This document shows, piece after piece, positions 8,539-16,837 of a stretch of DNA of 26,168 nt. The stretch comes from Phycisphaerae bacterium (GTDB taxonomy: Bacteria; Planctomycetota; Phycisphaerae; Tepidisphaerales; Tepidisphaeraceae): positions 15,564-41,731 of the forward strand of contig JAUJNJ010000055.1 of NCBI GenBank assembly GCA_030448225.1. Direction: 5' to 3'. Numbering within the stretch: the first letter of the stretch is position 1; each line of letters opens with the position of its first letter. The notes under the pieces were generated by a model that saw nothing but the letters and a program-made list of their open reading frames with translations, did no database searches and was not told the origin of the DNA. A program made the position numbers and the translations under genes.

Positions 8539-10020
8539 TCACGCCGCGGCGGCGGACTGCGCCTGCAGCGCCCGCGTGGCCTCCTCAACGTCGTCGAAGC
8601 GGTGCCGGTGCCCGTCGATCTCCTGGTAGTTCTCGTGCCCCTTGCCCGCGATCAGCACGACGTCGCCCGGTTCCGCGTCGGCGATGATCCGACCGATCGC
8701 GGCCCGGCGGTCCGCCTCGATCACGGCCGACCGGGCGCCGGCGGCGGAGAAGCCCTTCCTCACGTCTTCCAGGATCGCGACCGGGTCCTCGGTGCGCGGG
8801 TTGTCGCTCGTGAGGTAGACCGCGTGGGCGTGCCGCTCGGCCGTGCGGGCCATGCGCGGCCGCTTCGTGCGGTCGCGGTCGCCGCCGCAGCCGAACAGGA
8901 CGCGGAGCTTGCCGCGCGTCAGCGGGCGCAGGGCGGTCAACACGTTCTCCAGCGCGTCGTCGGTGTGGGCGTAATCGACCAGCACCGAGAACGGCTGCCC
9001 GGCCCGCACCGCCTGGAGGCGGCCAGGGGCGCCGTGCGCGCGTCGCGCAGGCCGTTGGCGAGTTGCTGGGCGGTCAGGCCGAACGTCTCGCCGACGAGGG
9101 CGGCGGCGGCCAGCGCGTTCTCGACGTTGTGCCGCCCGAGCATCGGCAGGTTCACCTCGGCCTTGCCGTCGGGCGTGTGGAGCGTGAACGTGCACCCGTC
9201 GCTCGTGTACGCCGCGCCGCTGGCGCGGTAGTCGGCGGCCTTGCCGAAGCCGAATCGGATGACGCGGCCCTGGCAGTCCCGCAGGACGCGCTCGGACCAC
9301 TTGTCGTCGCCGTTGACCACCGCGACGGCCGACGCGTCGAGCGACGCGAACAGGCGGGCCTTGGCGGCGGCGTAGTTGTCCATCGTCTTGTGGTAGTCGA
9401 GGTGGTCGCCGCTGAGGTTCGTGAACGCCGCCCCCGCGAAGCCGACGCCCGCGACGCGGCCCTGGTCGAGGGCGTGGCTCGAGACCTCGATCGCGGCGCG
9501 CGGCACCCCTTGTCGCGCATCGACGCGAGCAGGTCGGCGATCTCGCACGCCGGGCGTGGTCATCGTCGCCTCGTGGCGGGTGCGGCCGTCGTCCACCTCG
9601 ACCGTGCCGATCATCCCGCAGCGGTTGTTCGCCTTGGCCAGCAGGTGGCGGGCGAGGTAGGTGACGGTCGTCTTGCCGTTGGTCCCGGTCACGCCCAGCA
9701 CGCACCTTGCTGCTCGGCTGGCCGTGGCGGAGGTTGGCCAGGAGCGACGACACGACCGCCGCGTCCTTCACGACCACGTGCGGCAGGCCCCCCTTGGCCG
9801 CGCCGGCGGCGAGGCCCTGCGACAGGATCGCGACCGCGCCGCGGGGCGCGGGCGTCTTCAACGAACTTCGCGCCGTCGGCGTTGAGGCCGGGGCGGGCGA
9901 TGAACAGGTCGCCGGGCCGGACCTGGCGGCTGTCCTCGCGGACGCCGCCGATCTCGACGTTCGGGATGCCGGTGAGCGGAAGCTGGGGTCGAACTGCTTG
10001 AGGAGGCTGTGCAGGAGCAT
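8539..10020 (-). CDS. murE: UDP-MurNAc-L-Ala-D-Glu:meso-diaminopimelate ligase MurE (frameshifted)
   Basis: MurE adds the third residue of the stem peptide. The C-terminal third is clean: VLVDYAHTDDALENVL, FGCGGDRDRTKRP, then TSDNPRTEDP, whose DNPR signature marks meso-DAP specificity in this family, and GKGHENYQ. Upstream, the frame breaks at about 9028, 9513, 9545, 9705, 9855 and 9990, while motifs stay in order: GGVREDSRQVRPGDLF, GVTGTNGKTTVTY (P-loop), EVSSHALDQGRVAG, NLSGDHLDYH, MLGRHNVENALAA. Breaks are explained by loss of one base in C or G runs (9990, 9513) or of a CG/GT pair (9545, 9705, 9855). The ATG at 10020, beginning MLLHSLL, was chosen over ATG at 10059; GGGAAGGGA lies just upstream. 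It is the first gene of the visible cluster. Confidence 0.9.
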   Translation of the reverse strand: MLLHSLLKQFDPSFRSPASRTSRSAASARTAARSGPATCSSPAPASTPTARSSLKTPAPRGAVAILSQGLAAGAAKGGLPHVVVKDAAVVSSLLANLRHGQPSSKVRAGRDRDQRQDDRHLPRPPPAGQGEQPLRDDRHGRGGRRPHPPRGDDDHARRARSPTCSRRCATRGAARRDRGLEPRPRPGPRRGRRLRGGGVHEPQRRPPRLPQDDGQLRRRQGPPVRVARRVGRRGGQRRRQVVRARPAGLPGPRHPIRLRQGRRLPRQRRGVHERRVHVHAPHARRQGRGEPADARAAQRRERAGRRRPRRRDVRPDRPATRQRPARRAHGAPGRLQAVRAGQPFSVLVDYAHTDDALENVLTALRPLTRGKLRVLFGCGGDRDRTKRPRMARTAERHAHAVYLTSDNPRTEDPVAILEDVRKGFSAAGARSAVIEADRRAAIGRIIADAEPGDVVLIAGKGHENYQEIDGHRHRFDDVEEATRALQAQSAAAA

Positions 10021-10021
10021 G

Positions 10022-10062
10022 TGGGATATCCCTTCCCCGTGGGCGTGCCGGGTCGGCACGCC
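10022..10062 (-). promoter_or_regulatory. Palindrome and hairpin upstream of murE
   Basis: GGGATATCCC at 10023-10032 is a perfect 10-bp palindrome 2-12 bases before the murE start and overlaps its likely ribosome-binding region. Directly upstream, GGCGTGCC (10042-10049) pairs with GGCACGCC (10055-10062) around a five-base loop. Together they could form an operator or leader structure that limits murE translation. This is inference from symmetry only; the rest of 10063-10260 shows no gene and no convincing promoter. Confidence 0.3.
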
Positions 10063-10276
10063 GTCTCACCGCGCCGCTGTGTGGCGGCAGCCGCCACGCT
10101 GGGACGAGCCGGCATCCGTGCCGAACTCGGGCGGGAGCGTAACAACGCGGGTAGCGCGAATCAACCACGGGGGCGACCGCACTCATACGATTTATCGGCC
10201 GTCGGGGTTGTGGGCTTGGAAAAAGGATGCGGACACGCAGGATGACCGGCTACGAATGACGGAAGGCGGGTGAAGC

Positions 10277-10838
10277 GTGGGAAATCGTGGCGTACTCATC
10301 GCACTGCTCGCGCTGCTGATCGGCATGGTCGGCTGGGTCTACGTGCAACTCCAACCATTTGAGACGGTAACCCTCACCTCGCTATCGCCGAACGACCGCG
10401 TGGCCGTCCTGCTCGTGGAGATCGGCGGCGCGTTCAAGCTCGACCGGAACTTCCGGCTCCGAATCCGACTGACGGACAGCCTGGAGGAGCAAACGATCTT
10501 CGAATCACCCGACGAAGGCCGGCCGCCCGGGACCGAACGAATCGTCTGGTCGACCGATGGCCAACGCTTCCTGCTGATCGGGAGGAAGTTTAACGTGCGG
10601 CCGGAAGCGGAACTGCCGGGCGGGGAGTCGCTCTACCTCATGTACGACCGGCGGTCGGGCCGGTTGTGGTGCAACGCGGAGCAGCAAGAGAAGTTCCCGC
10701 CGATCACGCCCGAGGAAGCCGCTTCAAACCGAGTGGGCGACGCCGGAGTGGCCGCCGGCGAAACAGGTCGGCTCGCCGACCTCCCGCCCCGGCGGCGTGC
10801 CTCAGACGTCCCCCTCCACCCCGTTGCTGCCGAAGTAG
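10277..10838 (+). CDS. Membrane-anchored protein of unknown function (probable frameshift near 10721)
   Basis: A GTG start at 10277 follows GGAAGG at 10261-10266. Residues 5-25 are one hydrophobic segment (VLIALLALLIGMVGWVYV), so the protein is probably an N-terminally anchored or secreted protein. The soluble part contains IVWSTDGQRFLLIGRKF and ESLYLMYDRRSGRLWCNA, which resembles a single beta-propeller-like strand set; no enzyme motif is visible. In the starting frame the reading continues to 11230, but that is antisense to the next gene and loses protein-like composition after residue 150. A one-base shift near 10721 gives a sensible end (QTEWATPEWPPAKQ) with a stop at 10836-10838. The end is therefore uncertain. 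The gene is divergent from murE. Confidence 0.5.
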
Positions 10839-12241
10839 ATCGCCGCGCCGTTGCGGATGTGCTTCGGCAGGTTGCCGCGTTCCTTCAACTGGTCCTCGGC
10901 CGCGGCGTAGAGCGGGCTGATCTCGATCGTGGCGTCGGGCTCGCCGTCCTTCGTGGGCACTGCGACGCCGGCGGCGCGGAGCCAGCGGGCGTTGCGGCGG
11001 ATCTGGTCGCGGCGGCAGGTGGCGGGGGAGTCGGTCCCCTCGGCGTTCTTCACCGGGCTGAACTCCTCGGCCCGGTCGGTCTCCAGCACGATCGCGTTCT
11101 TCGCCAGCGGGATCGCGTCGAACACGAACTGCTCGAGCTTCACCGCGTTCGGCTTGTCGGGCTTGACGGCGTTGCCCGCCTCGTCGACGTGCCCGACCTT
11201 CTTCTCCGCCCGGTGCCACGGCAGCTTTAATTCGCCGCCGGCGTTGAGCCGCTCGATGAACGAGACGCGCAGCGCGTGGATCGCGATCGACCCGGCGTTG
11301 AACCGCAGCGACCCGTCGGCCGCCGTCTGCCTCGCCAGTTCTTCCGGCAGGTCGCTGTACTCGATCACCTGCAGCACGCCGTCGCCCACCACGAAGTTGC
11401 CGACCTTCTCGAGCGGGCCGGCCTTGGGGACCGTCTTGCTGCTCATCTCGCTGCCGGTGAGGTCGTGGAGGCCGAGGAACAGCGGGTCTACGCAATAGAC
11501 GAGCGGGTTGTCGACCTGGAAGTAGGACAGGTGCTCGACGCCGCGCCGCTGCATGTCGTCGAGCGCGCCAGTGCGCTTCAGCGCCCGCAGACTTCCCCCG
11601 TGACCGTCGGCGGAAAGGGCGAGGCTGTCCCGCGTCTCCAGCAGCATGCGCCCGTCCATCGCGAACGCGGGCATCATCCCCTGCTGGAAGAAGAAGACGT
11701 CGGCGGGGTTGTAGCCGAAGTAGGCGTTCTTCTTGAAGAACGCGCGGGTGGGGGCGTCGTTCACCTCGCTCGTCATCACGTACCACGGGATCGTCTTCCC
11801 CGCGTCGCGCGAGCGGGCGAGCAGTTGCTCGGCGAAGACCTGGAACAGCGGCTTGCTCTTGATTGGCGTGACCGGGTACTCGCCCTTCGGCCCGTCGTAG
11901 CCGAGGCGCGTCCCCTGGCCGCCGGCGACGAGGAACGCGCCGACCTTCCCCTCCTTCAACAGCTGCCGGCCGCGGGCGTCGGCGTCGCGGTAGAGTTTCT
12001 TCTGCTGCTCGGTGGCGGGGACGCGCGGGTAGATCTCGACCGGCCGGATGTCCTTCGGCAGGTGGATCTCCGGCTTGTTCCGCACGTACTCGTCGGCGAG
12101 CCGCGTCATCTGCTGCGGGTCGAGCGCGCCGAGCTGCGCCGACAGCTTCGCCCGCCCGGCGTGGTCGAGCTTGTCGTAAAACCGCAAGACCGATTCCTGC
12201 CCCGCGCCCGCCAGTTTCAACCGAAGTGTCTGCAAATCCAT
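10802..12241 (-). CDS. UAP1-type UDP-N-acetylglucosamine/UDP-sugar pyrophosphorylase
   Basis: This 479-residue protein matches the eukaryotic-type UDP-GlcNAc pyrophosphorylase (UAP1/AGX) family, which joins UTP and a hexosamine-1-phosphate. The nucleotide loop AGGQGTRLG (106-114) and PKG (118-120) come first, then YVMTSEVNDA, FFQQGMMPA, SADGHGG (210-216) and QVDNPLV (242-248). The C-terminal part KLEQFVFDAIPLAKN and EEFSPVKNAEG is characteristic of UAP1 rather than bacterial GlmU. ATG at 12241 is favoured over ATG at 12292 because GGGAG lies about eight bases upstream. It may feed the nearby mur pathway with UDP-GlcNAc, but the sugar specificity cannot be read from sequence, and UDP-glucose/galactose pyrophosphorylase activity is possible. 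Its end overlaps the convergent upstream gene by about 37 bases. Confidence 0.85.
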   Translation of the reverse strand: MDLQTLRLKLAGAGQESVLRFYDKLDHAGRAKLSAQLGALDPQQMTRLADEYVRNKPEIHLPKDIRPVEIYPRVPATEQQKKLYRDADARGRQLLKEGKVGAFLVAGGQGTRLGYDGPKGEYPVTPIKSKPLFQVFAEQLLARSRDAGKTIPWYVMTSEVNDAPTRAFFKKNAYFGYNPADVFFFQQGMMPAFAMDGRMLLETRDSLALSADGHGGSLRALKRTGALDDMQRRGVEHLSYFQVDNPLVYCVDPLFLGLHDLTGSEMSSKTVPKAGPLEKVGNFVVGDGVLQVIEYSDLPEELARQTAADGSLRFNAGSIAIHALRVSFIERLNAGGELKLPWHRAEKKVGHVDEAGNAVKPDKPNAVKLEQFVFDAIPLAKNAIVLETDRAEEFSPVKNAEGTDSPATCRRDQIRRNARWLRAAGVAVPTKDGEPDATIEISPLYAAAEDQLKERGNLPKHIRNGAAIYFGSNGVEGDV

Positions 12242-12285
12242 GACCGTCTCTCCCGTGCCGCAATGCTTATCGGAAGGGGTCGGGA

Positions 12286-12548
12286 TTGGCAACGCCGGGG
12301 TTGCGGCGATTTCGTCTAGCGAGGGCGTTGGACGAGACGGAAGCTCGGGCCGACGATTCCCGCGAGGAGATCCCGCACGGCACCTACTTCCTCGCGCTGT
12401 TCAACCGCGGGCGGGCAGCGTGCTCACCGCGCTCGTCGCCTACTGCGCCCGCCAGGCCGATCGCCAGTACACGATCGGCGGAAAGCTCGACCGGATCATC
12501 GCCGCGAACGCCAACGCCGGCGCGAACGCGGACGACACGGCGGCGTGA
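12286..12548 (+). pseudogene. Small unrecognised gene or C-terminal gene remnant (frameshifted)
   Basis: Two frames together give one protein-like stretch: ARALDETEARADD, EEIPHGTYFLALFNRG, then after a one-base shift near 12413 in a G-rich run, SVLTALVAYCARQADR and QYTIGGKLDRIIAANANAG, ending in a stop at 12546-12548. I do not recognise the family. There is no convincing start: only a TTG at 12286, 45 bases from the divergent pyrophosphorylase start. It may be the tail of a lost larger gene. Codon-level composition after the shift looks coding, which is the main support. Confidence 0.35.
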
Positions 12549-12633
12549 TCGGCGAGCGTTCCCGCGCGTGCACTCATCCTGGAGCGGGTACGCCACAACA
12601 TTTACAGTGTGGCGTCATACCGCCGCCGACCGT

Positions 12634-12732
12634 CATCCCGAGGAGCGACAGCGACGAGGGATCTCGGGGTGGAGTAGTGCGCGTCTACCCAACCCGAGAT
12701 CCCTCGGGTCGCTACCGCTCCCCTCGGGATGT
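12634..12732. repeat. Imperfect inverted repeat, about 35-40 nt arms
   Basis: The segment 12634-12668 (CATCCCGAGG ... GATCTCGGG) pairs with 12693-12732 (CCCGAGATCC ... CTCGGGATG) with a few mismatches and gaps. Each arm combines the words CCCGAGG, AGCGACAGCGAC and GAGGGATCTCGGG. It lies alone between the remnant at 12.5 kb and the tRNA terminator; the rest of 12549-12869 has no gene. Similar phrases are widespread in bacterial intergenic DNA (from memory), so it may be a dispersed repeat family. Confidence 0.7.
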
Positions 12733-12869
12733 CGATTCACACAGCACGGGAATGGTCCGGCCGGTCAGGGGTCGATAGTGACGTGAGGCCGCTCACCCTT
12801 AACCCGCTCCGCGATTACAGGCCGAGATGACGGGAAACGCGAGCACGCGCGTTGGGCTGCAAAACGAAG

Positions 12870-12896
12870 AAGCCCCGGACGAGTTGTCCGGGGCTT
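12870..12896 (-). terminator. Intrinsic terminator of tRNA-Phe
   Basis: AAGCCCCGGAC (12870-12880) and GTCCGGGGCTT (12886-12896) form a perfect 11-bp GC-rich stem with a five-base loop. On the minus strand it is followed by CTTCGTTTT, a moderate U-tract. It begins 11 bases after the tRNA 3' end, so it should end the tRNA transcript. Confidence 0.85.
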
Positions 12897-12906
12897 CCTG
12901 TCGGGA

Positions 12907-12979
12907 TGGGCAGAGCCGGGATCGAACCGGCGACACCGGCATTTTCAGTGCCGTGCTCTACCAGCTGAGCTATCTGCCC
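12907..12979 (-). tRNA. tRNA-Phe (GAA)
   Basis: The minus strand folds into a 73-nt tRNA. The acceptor stem is GGGCAGA with TCTGCCC, with A as discriminator base at 12907. The D arm has AGCTCAGCTGGTAGAGC, the anticodon arm is CGGCA-CTGAAAA-TGCCG with anticodon GAA, and the T arm contains GTTCGATC. CCA is not encoded. It stands alone, with its own promoter and terminator. Confidence 0.97.
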
Positions 12980-12995
12980 GCCGAGAACAGGAGGC

Positions 12996-13023
12996 ATTTT
13001 ACGCGGCCGAATCGGCTTTGCAA
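12996..13023 (-). promoter_or_regulatory. Sigma-70-like promoter of tRNA-Phe
   Basis: On the minus strand TTGCAA (13018-13023) is separated by 16 bases from TAAAAT (12996-13001). The -10 hexamer matches five of six consensus bases, and initiation would fall about 10 bases before the tRNA 5' end. The promoter is bracketed by a 9-nt inverted repeat, GAACAGGAG at 12984-12992 and CTCCTGTTC at 13026-13034, which could be an operator-like symmetry or part of a terminator for the upstream gene. Confidence 0.6.
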
Positions 13024-13043
13024 GACTCCTGTTCCTCCGCCGA

Positions 13044-14432
13044 TCACTGGGGCGGCTCAAGGCGGATCACCTTCGTGGTCCCCTCGCGCAGGACGACCAT
13101 CACGACCGCCTCTTTCGGCTTGGCCTTGCGGAAATCGTCGTACGCCTTCTTGAACGGCTCGAGGCCGGTCACCGGCTCGCGGTTCAGTTCGGTCACGATG
13201 TCGTTCGGCTGAAGGCCGCCGGTCTGGGCGGCGCTCTGCGGGCGGATCAGGGCGACGACCACGCCCTTGGCGTCCGGTTGCAGGCGCTGCGCGTAGGCGT
13301 CCATGAACACCAGTTCGCGGACCGAGAACCCCAGGTCCTCGGCGTAGTGCCGCTTGGCGGTGTTGGGGCGGCGGGGCATCTCGCCGAGCGTGATCTTCAC
13401 GTCGGTCGGGGCCTCCCCCTTCTTGCTGATGACCGACAGCGTGACCGGCTCGCCCGGCTTCATGCGCATGATCTTGCGCTGCATGATCTGCGGCAGCTCG
13501 CTCGCCTCGTCGCCGCGCTCGAGCGGCTGGCCGTTGAACTTCACGATGATGTTCCCCTTCTTCAGCCCCGCCTTGTCGGCCGCGGCCCCGGGGATCACGC
13601 CGCCCACCTGCACGGCCGGCTGGTTCTGCAGGCCGAACACCTCGGCGACCGCCTCGTTCACGCCGGTGAGCTGCATCACGCCCATCCACGGCAGCACGAT
13701 CGGCTTCTGGGGGGTCGGCGGGTCGGCGAAGCTCTGCATGAAGTCGCGCGCCGGCACGAAGAACGTCGGCGGCTGCTGGATGGCGGCCAGCGTGTTCTGC
13801 GGGTCGTTCAGCAGCGGCACCTGCCCCTGCTGGAAGCTGACGAGCCCCACCGCCTTGCCGCCCGTGGTGAACACCGGCGACCCGACCGCCGCCAGCCCGC
13901 CCTGCACGAGCACCTGCGGCGTCTCGCCGCGCAGCAGCGCCGACACCTGCGACTCCATGAAGTACGGCTTGTAGTTCGCCGCCCGCGGCAGCATCCCGAC
14001 CGACACCACCGTGTCGCCGATCGCCACGGTCCCCTCCTCGAACTTCAGCGGCTTCCAGTCCTGCTTCTCCTTCGTCTTGAGGAACGCCAGGTTCGTCCGC
14101 TCGTCGCGGCCGTAGAAGACGGCGTCGAGCTCGGTCGGGTCCTTGTCCTCGTGCGGCACGACGATCTTGAAGTCGCGCATCTGCTCGTCGGGGATCTGGA
14201 CGTTGAACAGCACCATCGGCGCCATCACCAGACCGTCGGCCCCGACCACGATGCCCGCGCCGATCAACTCGTGCCGCTGCAGCTCGGTCGTCAACGTGTA
14301 CTTCACCGCCACGAGCGACGGGCCGACCTGCGCGTACAGCTTCTGCGCCTGCTCGGGCGTCACCTCCGCCGCGCGAGCGGTACCGGCGGCGACGAGGAGT
14401 GCGACGAGTAGCGAGAGGGAACGTCGGAACAT
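13044..14432 (-). CDS. HtrA/DegP-like double-PDZ protein lacking the catalytic triad (pseudoprotease)
   Basis: The 462-residue protein begins with a signal peptide (residues 1-21, ending ARA), a trypsin-like domain (about 30-235) and two PDZ domains (about 258-350 and 365-460). Compared with the HtrA encoded next door, the triad positions are changed: the His of TNFHV corresponds to Met73 in APMVL, the Asp of TDLAIV to Asn114 in TNLAFLK, and the Ser of GNSGGP falls at Val183 in AAVGSP. It should therefore be periplasmic and proteolytically inactive, perhaps a chaperone, sensor or partner of the active protease. GGAG lies about seven bases before the ATG at 14432. The alignment is by eye, so the equivalence of the serine site is the least certain. 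Confidence 0.82.
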   Translation of the reverse strand: MFRRSLSLLVALLVAAGTARAAEVTPEQAQKLYAQVGPSLVAVKYTLTTELQRHELIGAGIVVGADGLVMAPMVLFNVQIPDEQMRDFKIVVPHEDKDPTELDAVFYGRDERTNLAFLKTKEKQDWKPLKFEEGTVAIGDTVVSVGMLPRAANYKPYFMESQVSALLRGETPQVLVQGGLAAVGSPVFTTGGKAVGLVSFQQGQVPLLNDPQNTLAAIQQPPTFFVPARDFMQSFADPPTPQKPIVLPWMGVMQLTGVNEAVAEVFGLQNQPAVQVGGVIPGAAADKAGLKKGNIIVKFNGQPLERGDEASELPQIMQRKIMRMKPGEPVTLSVISKKGEAPTDVKITLGEMPRRPNTAKRHYAEDLGFSVRELVFMDAYAQRLQPDAKGVVVALIRPQSAAQTGGLQPNDIVTELNREPVTGLEPFKKAYDDFRKAKPKEAVVMVVLREGTTKVIRLEPPQ

Positions 14433-14461
14433 CGAATCTCCGTTGAGAAGTCAGCGGTTCA

Positions 14462-14612
14462 CTCCCTCTCCCCCGTACGCGGGGGAGAGGGCAGGGGTGA
14501 GGGGCGGAGCCGGACGTGGGCGCGGCCGAAGGAACCGGGACGTCGGGGAAGTTGCGGTTTACGCCGCTCGGCCCCTCACCCTAACCCTCTCCCCCGCGTA
14601 CAGGGGAGAGGG
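14462..14612. repeat. Inverted pair of 42-43 nt phrases between the two HtrA-like genes
   Basis: The phrase at 14462-14504 and that at about 14571-14612 are near reverse complements. Each contains its own hairpin, for example CCTCTCCCCC at 14465-14474 with GGGGGAGAGG at 14481-14490 around GTACGC. The words CCCTCTCC and GGGTGAGGGG recur. A looser pair of GGATGA words follows (14633-14647 and 14698-14730). The whole 300-base gap 14433-14732 consists of these repeats plus about 70 bases of plain sequence; no gene is seen. Confidence 0.75.
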
Positions 14613-14732
14613 GACCAGCGGCACGCGATCGTCGGATGATGGATGACGAAAGGCCACGATGCCTCGGTGCGGCCATCACGTCTCGTCGCGCCGGCCGCTT
14701 CATCCTTCATCCCTCCCCACTTCATCCTTGGA

Positions 14733-16292
14733 CTAATACGTGACCTTCAGCACCGCCGACTGCTGGCCGCGGCCGCGCTGGATCTCGAGCAGGACGCGGG
14801 TGTCCTTCTTCTTCTTCGCGTCGTCGTAGAACTTGGCGAGTTGTTCGAGGTCTTCCACCGCCTCGCCGTTGACGCTGCGGATCACGTCGCCCTCGAACAG
14901 CTCGGCCTTCTGCGCCGGCTGGCCCGTGCTCATCGAGGTGATGACCGCGCCGAGGTCGTCGTCGAGCTGCTTCTCGTTCGCGTACGTGCGCGTCACGTCG
15001 CGGACCGACAGGCCCCAGTCCTTCAGCTCCTTCTCCTCGCCGACGGCCCCCTCGAGCTTCTGCGTCTTGGCCGCGAGGCTGATCGTCTCCTTGCCGCGCT
15101 TGATCGTCATCGTCACGTCGGCGCCGATCGGCAGGTCGGCGATCATCCGGCGGACCGGGGCGATCTCCTCGGGGAACCGCACGTTCGTCGGCTTGCCGTT
15201 CACCTCGAGCAGGATGTCCTGCGTCCGCACGCCCGCCTCGGCGGCGACCGACCCGCGGTCGACGCTGTTGATCAGCACGCCGCGGTTGATGTCGATGTCG
15301 TAGAACGTCTCCAGGTCCTGCAGCGGCTTGAACTCCACGCCCAGGTCGCTGCGCTCGACGCGGCCCTTCTTGTCCGGGCCGGCGGTGGCGAGGATCTCGG
15401 CGACCACCTCCTTGGCCGCGTCGATCGGCACGGCGAAGTTCAGGTTCTGCCCGCCGCCGCGCGTGTTGATCCCGACGACCTTGCCGGTCATGTCGACCAG
15501 CGGGCCGCCGCTGTTGCCCGGGTTGATCGGCGTGTCCATCTGGATCCAGTTGGAGAAGTCGCCGGTCTCGTACTCGTCGATCGTCATCGGGTCGGGGTAG
15601 AACGTGCGCTCGTTGTTCGACACGACGCCGAGCGTCATCGTGCGCGCCAGCCCGAACGGCGTGCCGATCGCCATCACGTCCTGCCCGGGGATCAGCGCGC
15701 CGCTCGTGCCGAGCTCGGCGTGCTTGAACTTGATCCCGCGCTTGCGGATCGTCTCCATGTCCATCTGCACGATCGCAAGGTCGGTCCAGTGGTCGTCGCC
15801 GACGAGCTTGGCCGGCACGCGCTCCTTGTTGAACAGCGTGACGTAGATCTCGGCGGCGCGGCCGGCGACGTGGAAGTTCGTCAGGACGCGCCCCTCGTCG
15901 TCGATGATCACGCCCGAGCCCAGCCCGCGGCGGAACGTGCGCTTGCCCTCGGAGTAAATCTCCTGCGCCACGTCGAGGCGCACGACGGCGGGGAAGATCC
16001 GGTCCGTCACGTCGACGACCGCCCTGGGCGTGGCCGACGGGAAGGGCGTCTCGGCCTCCTTCGCCGCCGGCGACTTGTCCGCCTTCGCGGCCGCCGCCTC
16101 CGATTCCTTCTCCGTCCCCGCGCCCTTCGACTGGATGCCCGGCGTCAGCCCCGCGGCCGCCTGGTCGCGGTCGCGCATCTTCGTCGCCGACGGCGGGACC
16201 TGCGCCCGCGCGCCGCCGGCGAGCAGGGCGGCGGCCAACACGGCGCAACACGTGACGTGTACGGTGGTCGTCCTCGTCGTCGTTCTCTGCAC
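14733..16292 (-). CDS. HtrA/DegP-family periplasmic serine protease with two PDZ domains
   Basis: This 519-residue protein has an N-terminal export signal ending near GGARA (residue 30), a low-complexity Ala/Lys/Glu linker (about 40-85), a trypsin-like protease domain and two PDZ domains (about 315-410 and 424-517). The triad is complete: His141 in TNFHVAG, Asp171 in WTDLAIV and Ser261 in NPGNSGGP. Family members degrade or refold damaged envelope proteins. The start is GTG at 16292, supported by AAGGAG six bases upstream. The adjacent HtrA-like gene lies downstream in the same direction, and the two may be co-transcribed through the 300-base repeat-filled gap. The neighbour's protein shares the architecture, suggesting duplication. 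Confidence 0.93.
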   Translation of the reverse strand: MQRTTTRTTTVHVTCCAVLAAALLAGGARAQVPPSATKMRDRDQAAAGLTPGIQSKGAGTEKESEAAAAKADKSPAAKEAETPFPSATPRAVVDVTDRIFPAVVRLDVAQEIYSEGKRTFRRGLGSGVIIDDEGRVLTNFHVAGRAAEIYVTLFNKERVPAKLVGDDHWTDLAIVQMDMETIRKRGIKFKHAELGTSGALIPGQDVMAIGTPFGLARTMTLGVVSNNERTFYPDPMTIDEYETGDFSNWIQMDTPINPGNSGGPLVDMTGKVVGINTRGGGQNLNFAVPIDAAKEVVAEILATAGPDKKGRVERSDLGVEFKPLQDLETFYDIDINRGVLINSVDRGSVAAEAGVRTQDILLEVNGKPTNVRFPEEIAPVRRMIADLPIGADVTMTIKRGKETISLAAKTQKLEGAVGEEKELKDWGLSVRDVTRTYANEKQLDDDLGAVITSMSTGQPAQKAELFEGDVIRSVNGEAVEDLEQLAKFYDDAKKKKDTRVLLEIQRGRGQQSAVLKVTY

Positions 16293-16497
16293 TACCGACT
16301 CCTTGGTGATGCCGTCCGTCCGACCTCGGGGCCCGCCGAAGCGCCGCGTTATCGACCGGCGTCGGACCGATCGCGGCCCGCGATGGGCGGCGGGCGCGTC
16401 CGGCTCACGGTAAGACGCGTGCGGACCGGGGATTCTATCGCCGCAAAGATCCGCTGTCGGCCCTTTGGGGGTGACTTGTCGATATTACCCGCGAAGG

Positions 16498-16527
16498 TTG
16501 ACGTTGTCGCACGCCCGCCCTTATCAG
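16498..16527 (+). promoter_or_regulatory. Possible promoter in divergent gap
   Basis: TTGACG (16498-16503) and TATCAG (16522-16527) are separated by 18 bases and point toward the RdgC-like gene 310 bases away. The distance and the inverted repeat in between weaken the case. The 545-base divergent gap 16293-16837 contains no gene that I can see. Confidence 0.25.
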
Positions 16528-16601
16528 GTCGTGGTTTGGTCGGTGACGACGGAGCTCGGGCCCGCGGCTCCGGCGAGCTTCCAGCGGGTTCGAGGAGCGT
16601 G

Positions 16602-16753
16602 GAACCACGGGGACACGGAGACACGGAGTAAAGACGAGGACGGAAGATGGAGGATGGCAGACGGAGATGCTCTGCGCATCACGCTTCCTCCAGCCTTGCA
16701 TCCGTAGATGCTGCCCTCCGTCTTCTCTCCGTGTCTCCGTGACTCCGTGGTTC
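16602..16753. repeat. 27-nt inverted repeat of ACGGAG words
   Basis: Arms at 16602-16628 (GAACCACGGGGACACGGAGA...) and 16727-16753 are reverse complements with two mismatches. Each arm is three or four iterations of the word ACACGGAG. The 98-base interior has no gene. The element lies in the leader of the RdgC-like gene. Confidence 0.85.
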
Positions 16754-16837
16754 AATTCGCTCTCGCTCGTCCGAGGTTTCCGTACGTCCGCAGTCTGACG
16801 TCGCCCGCGTTCCGCTTGTTCTGTCGGAGAAAGTGTC

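Noticed and set aside
6606..8687. 693-codon plus-strand open frame over murF
   Set aside because: Lies opposite well-supported murF and murE; no recognisable domain and biased Arg/Ala/Glu composition.
10840..11230. Extension of the membrane-anchored protein to 317 residues
   Set aside because: After about residue 150 the frame is antisense to the UAP1-like gene and loses protein-like character; a frameshift near 10721 gives a better end.
14643..16631. 662-codon plus-strand open frame over the HtrA protease
   Set aside because: Antisense to a complete protease gene with all catalytic motifs; long frame explained by third-position GC.
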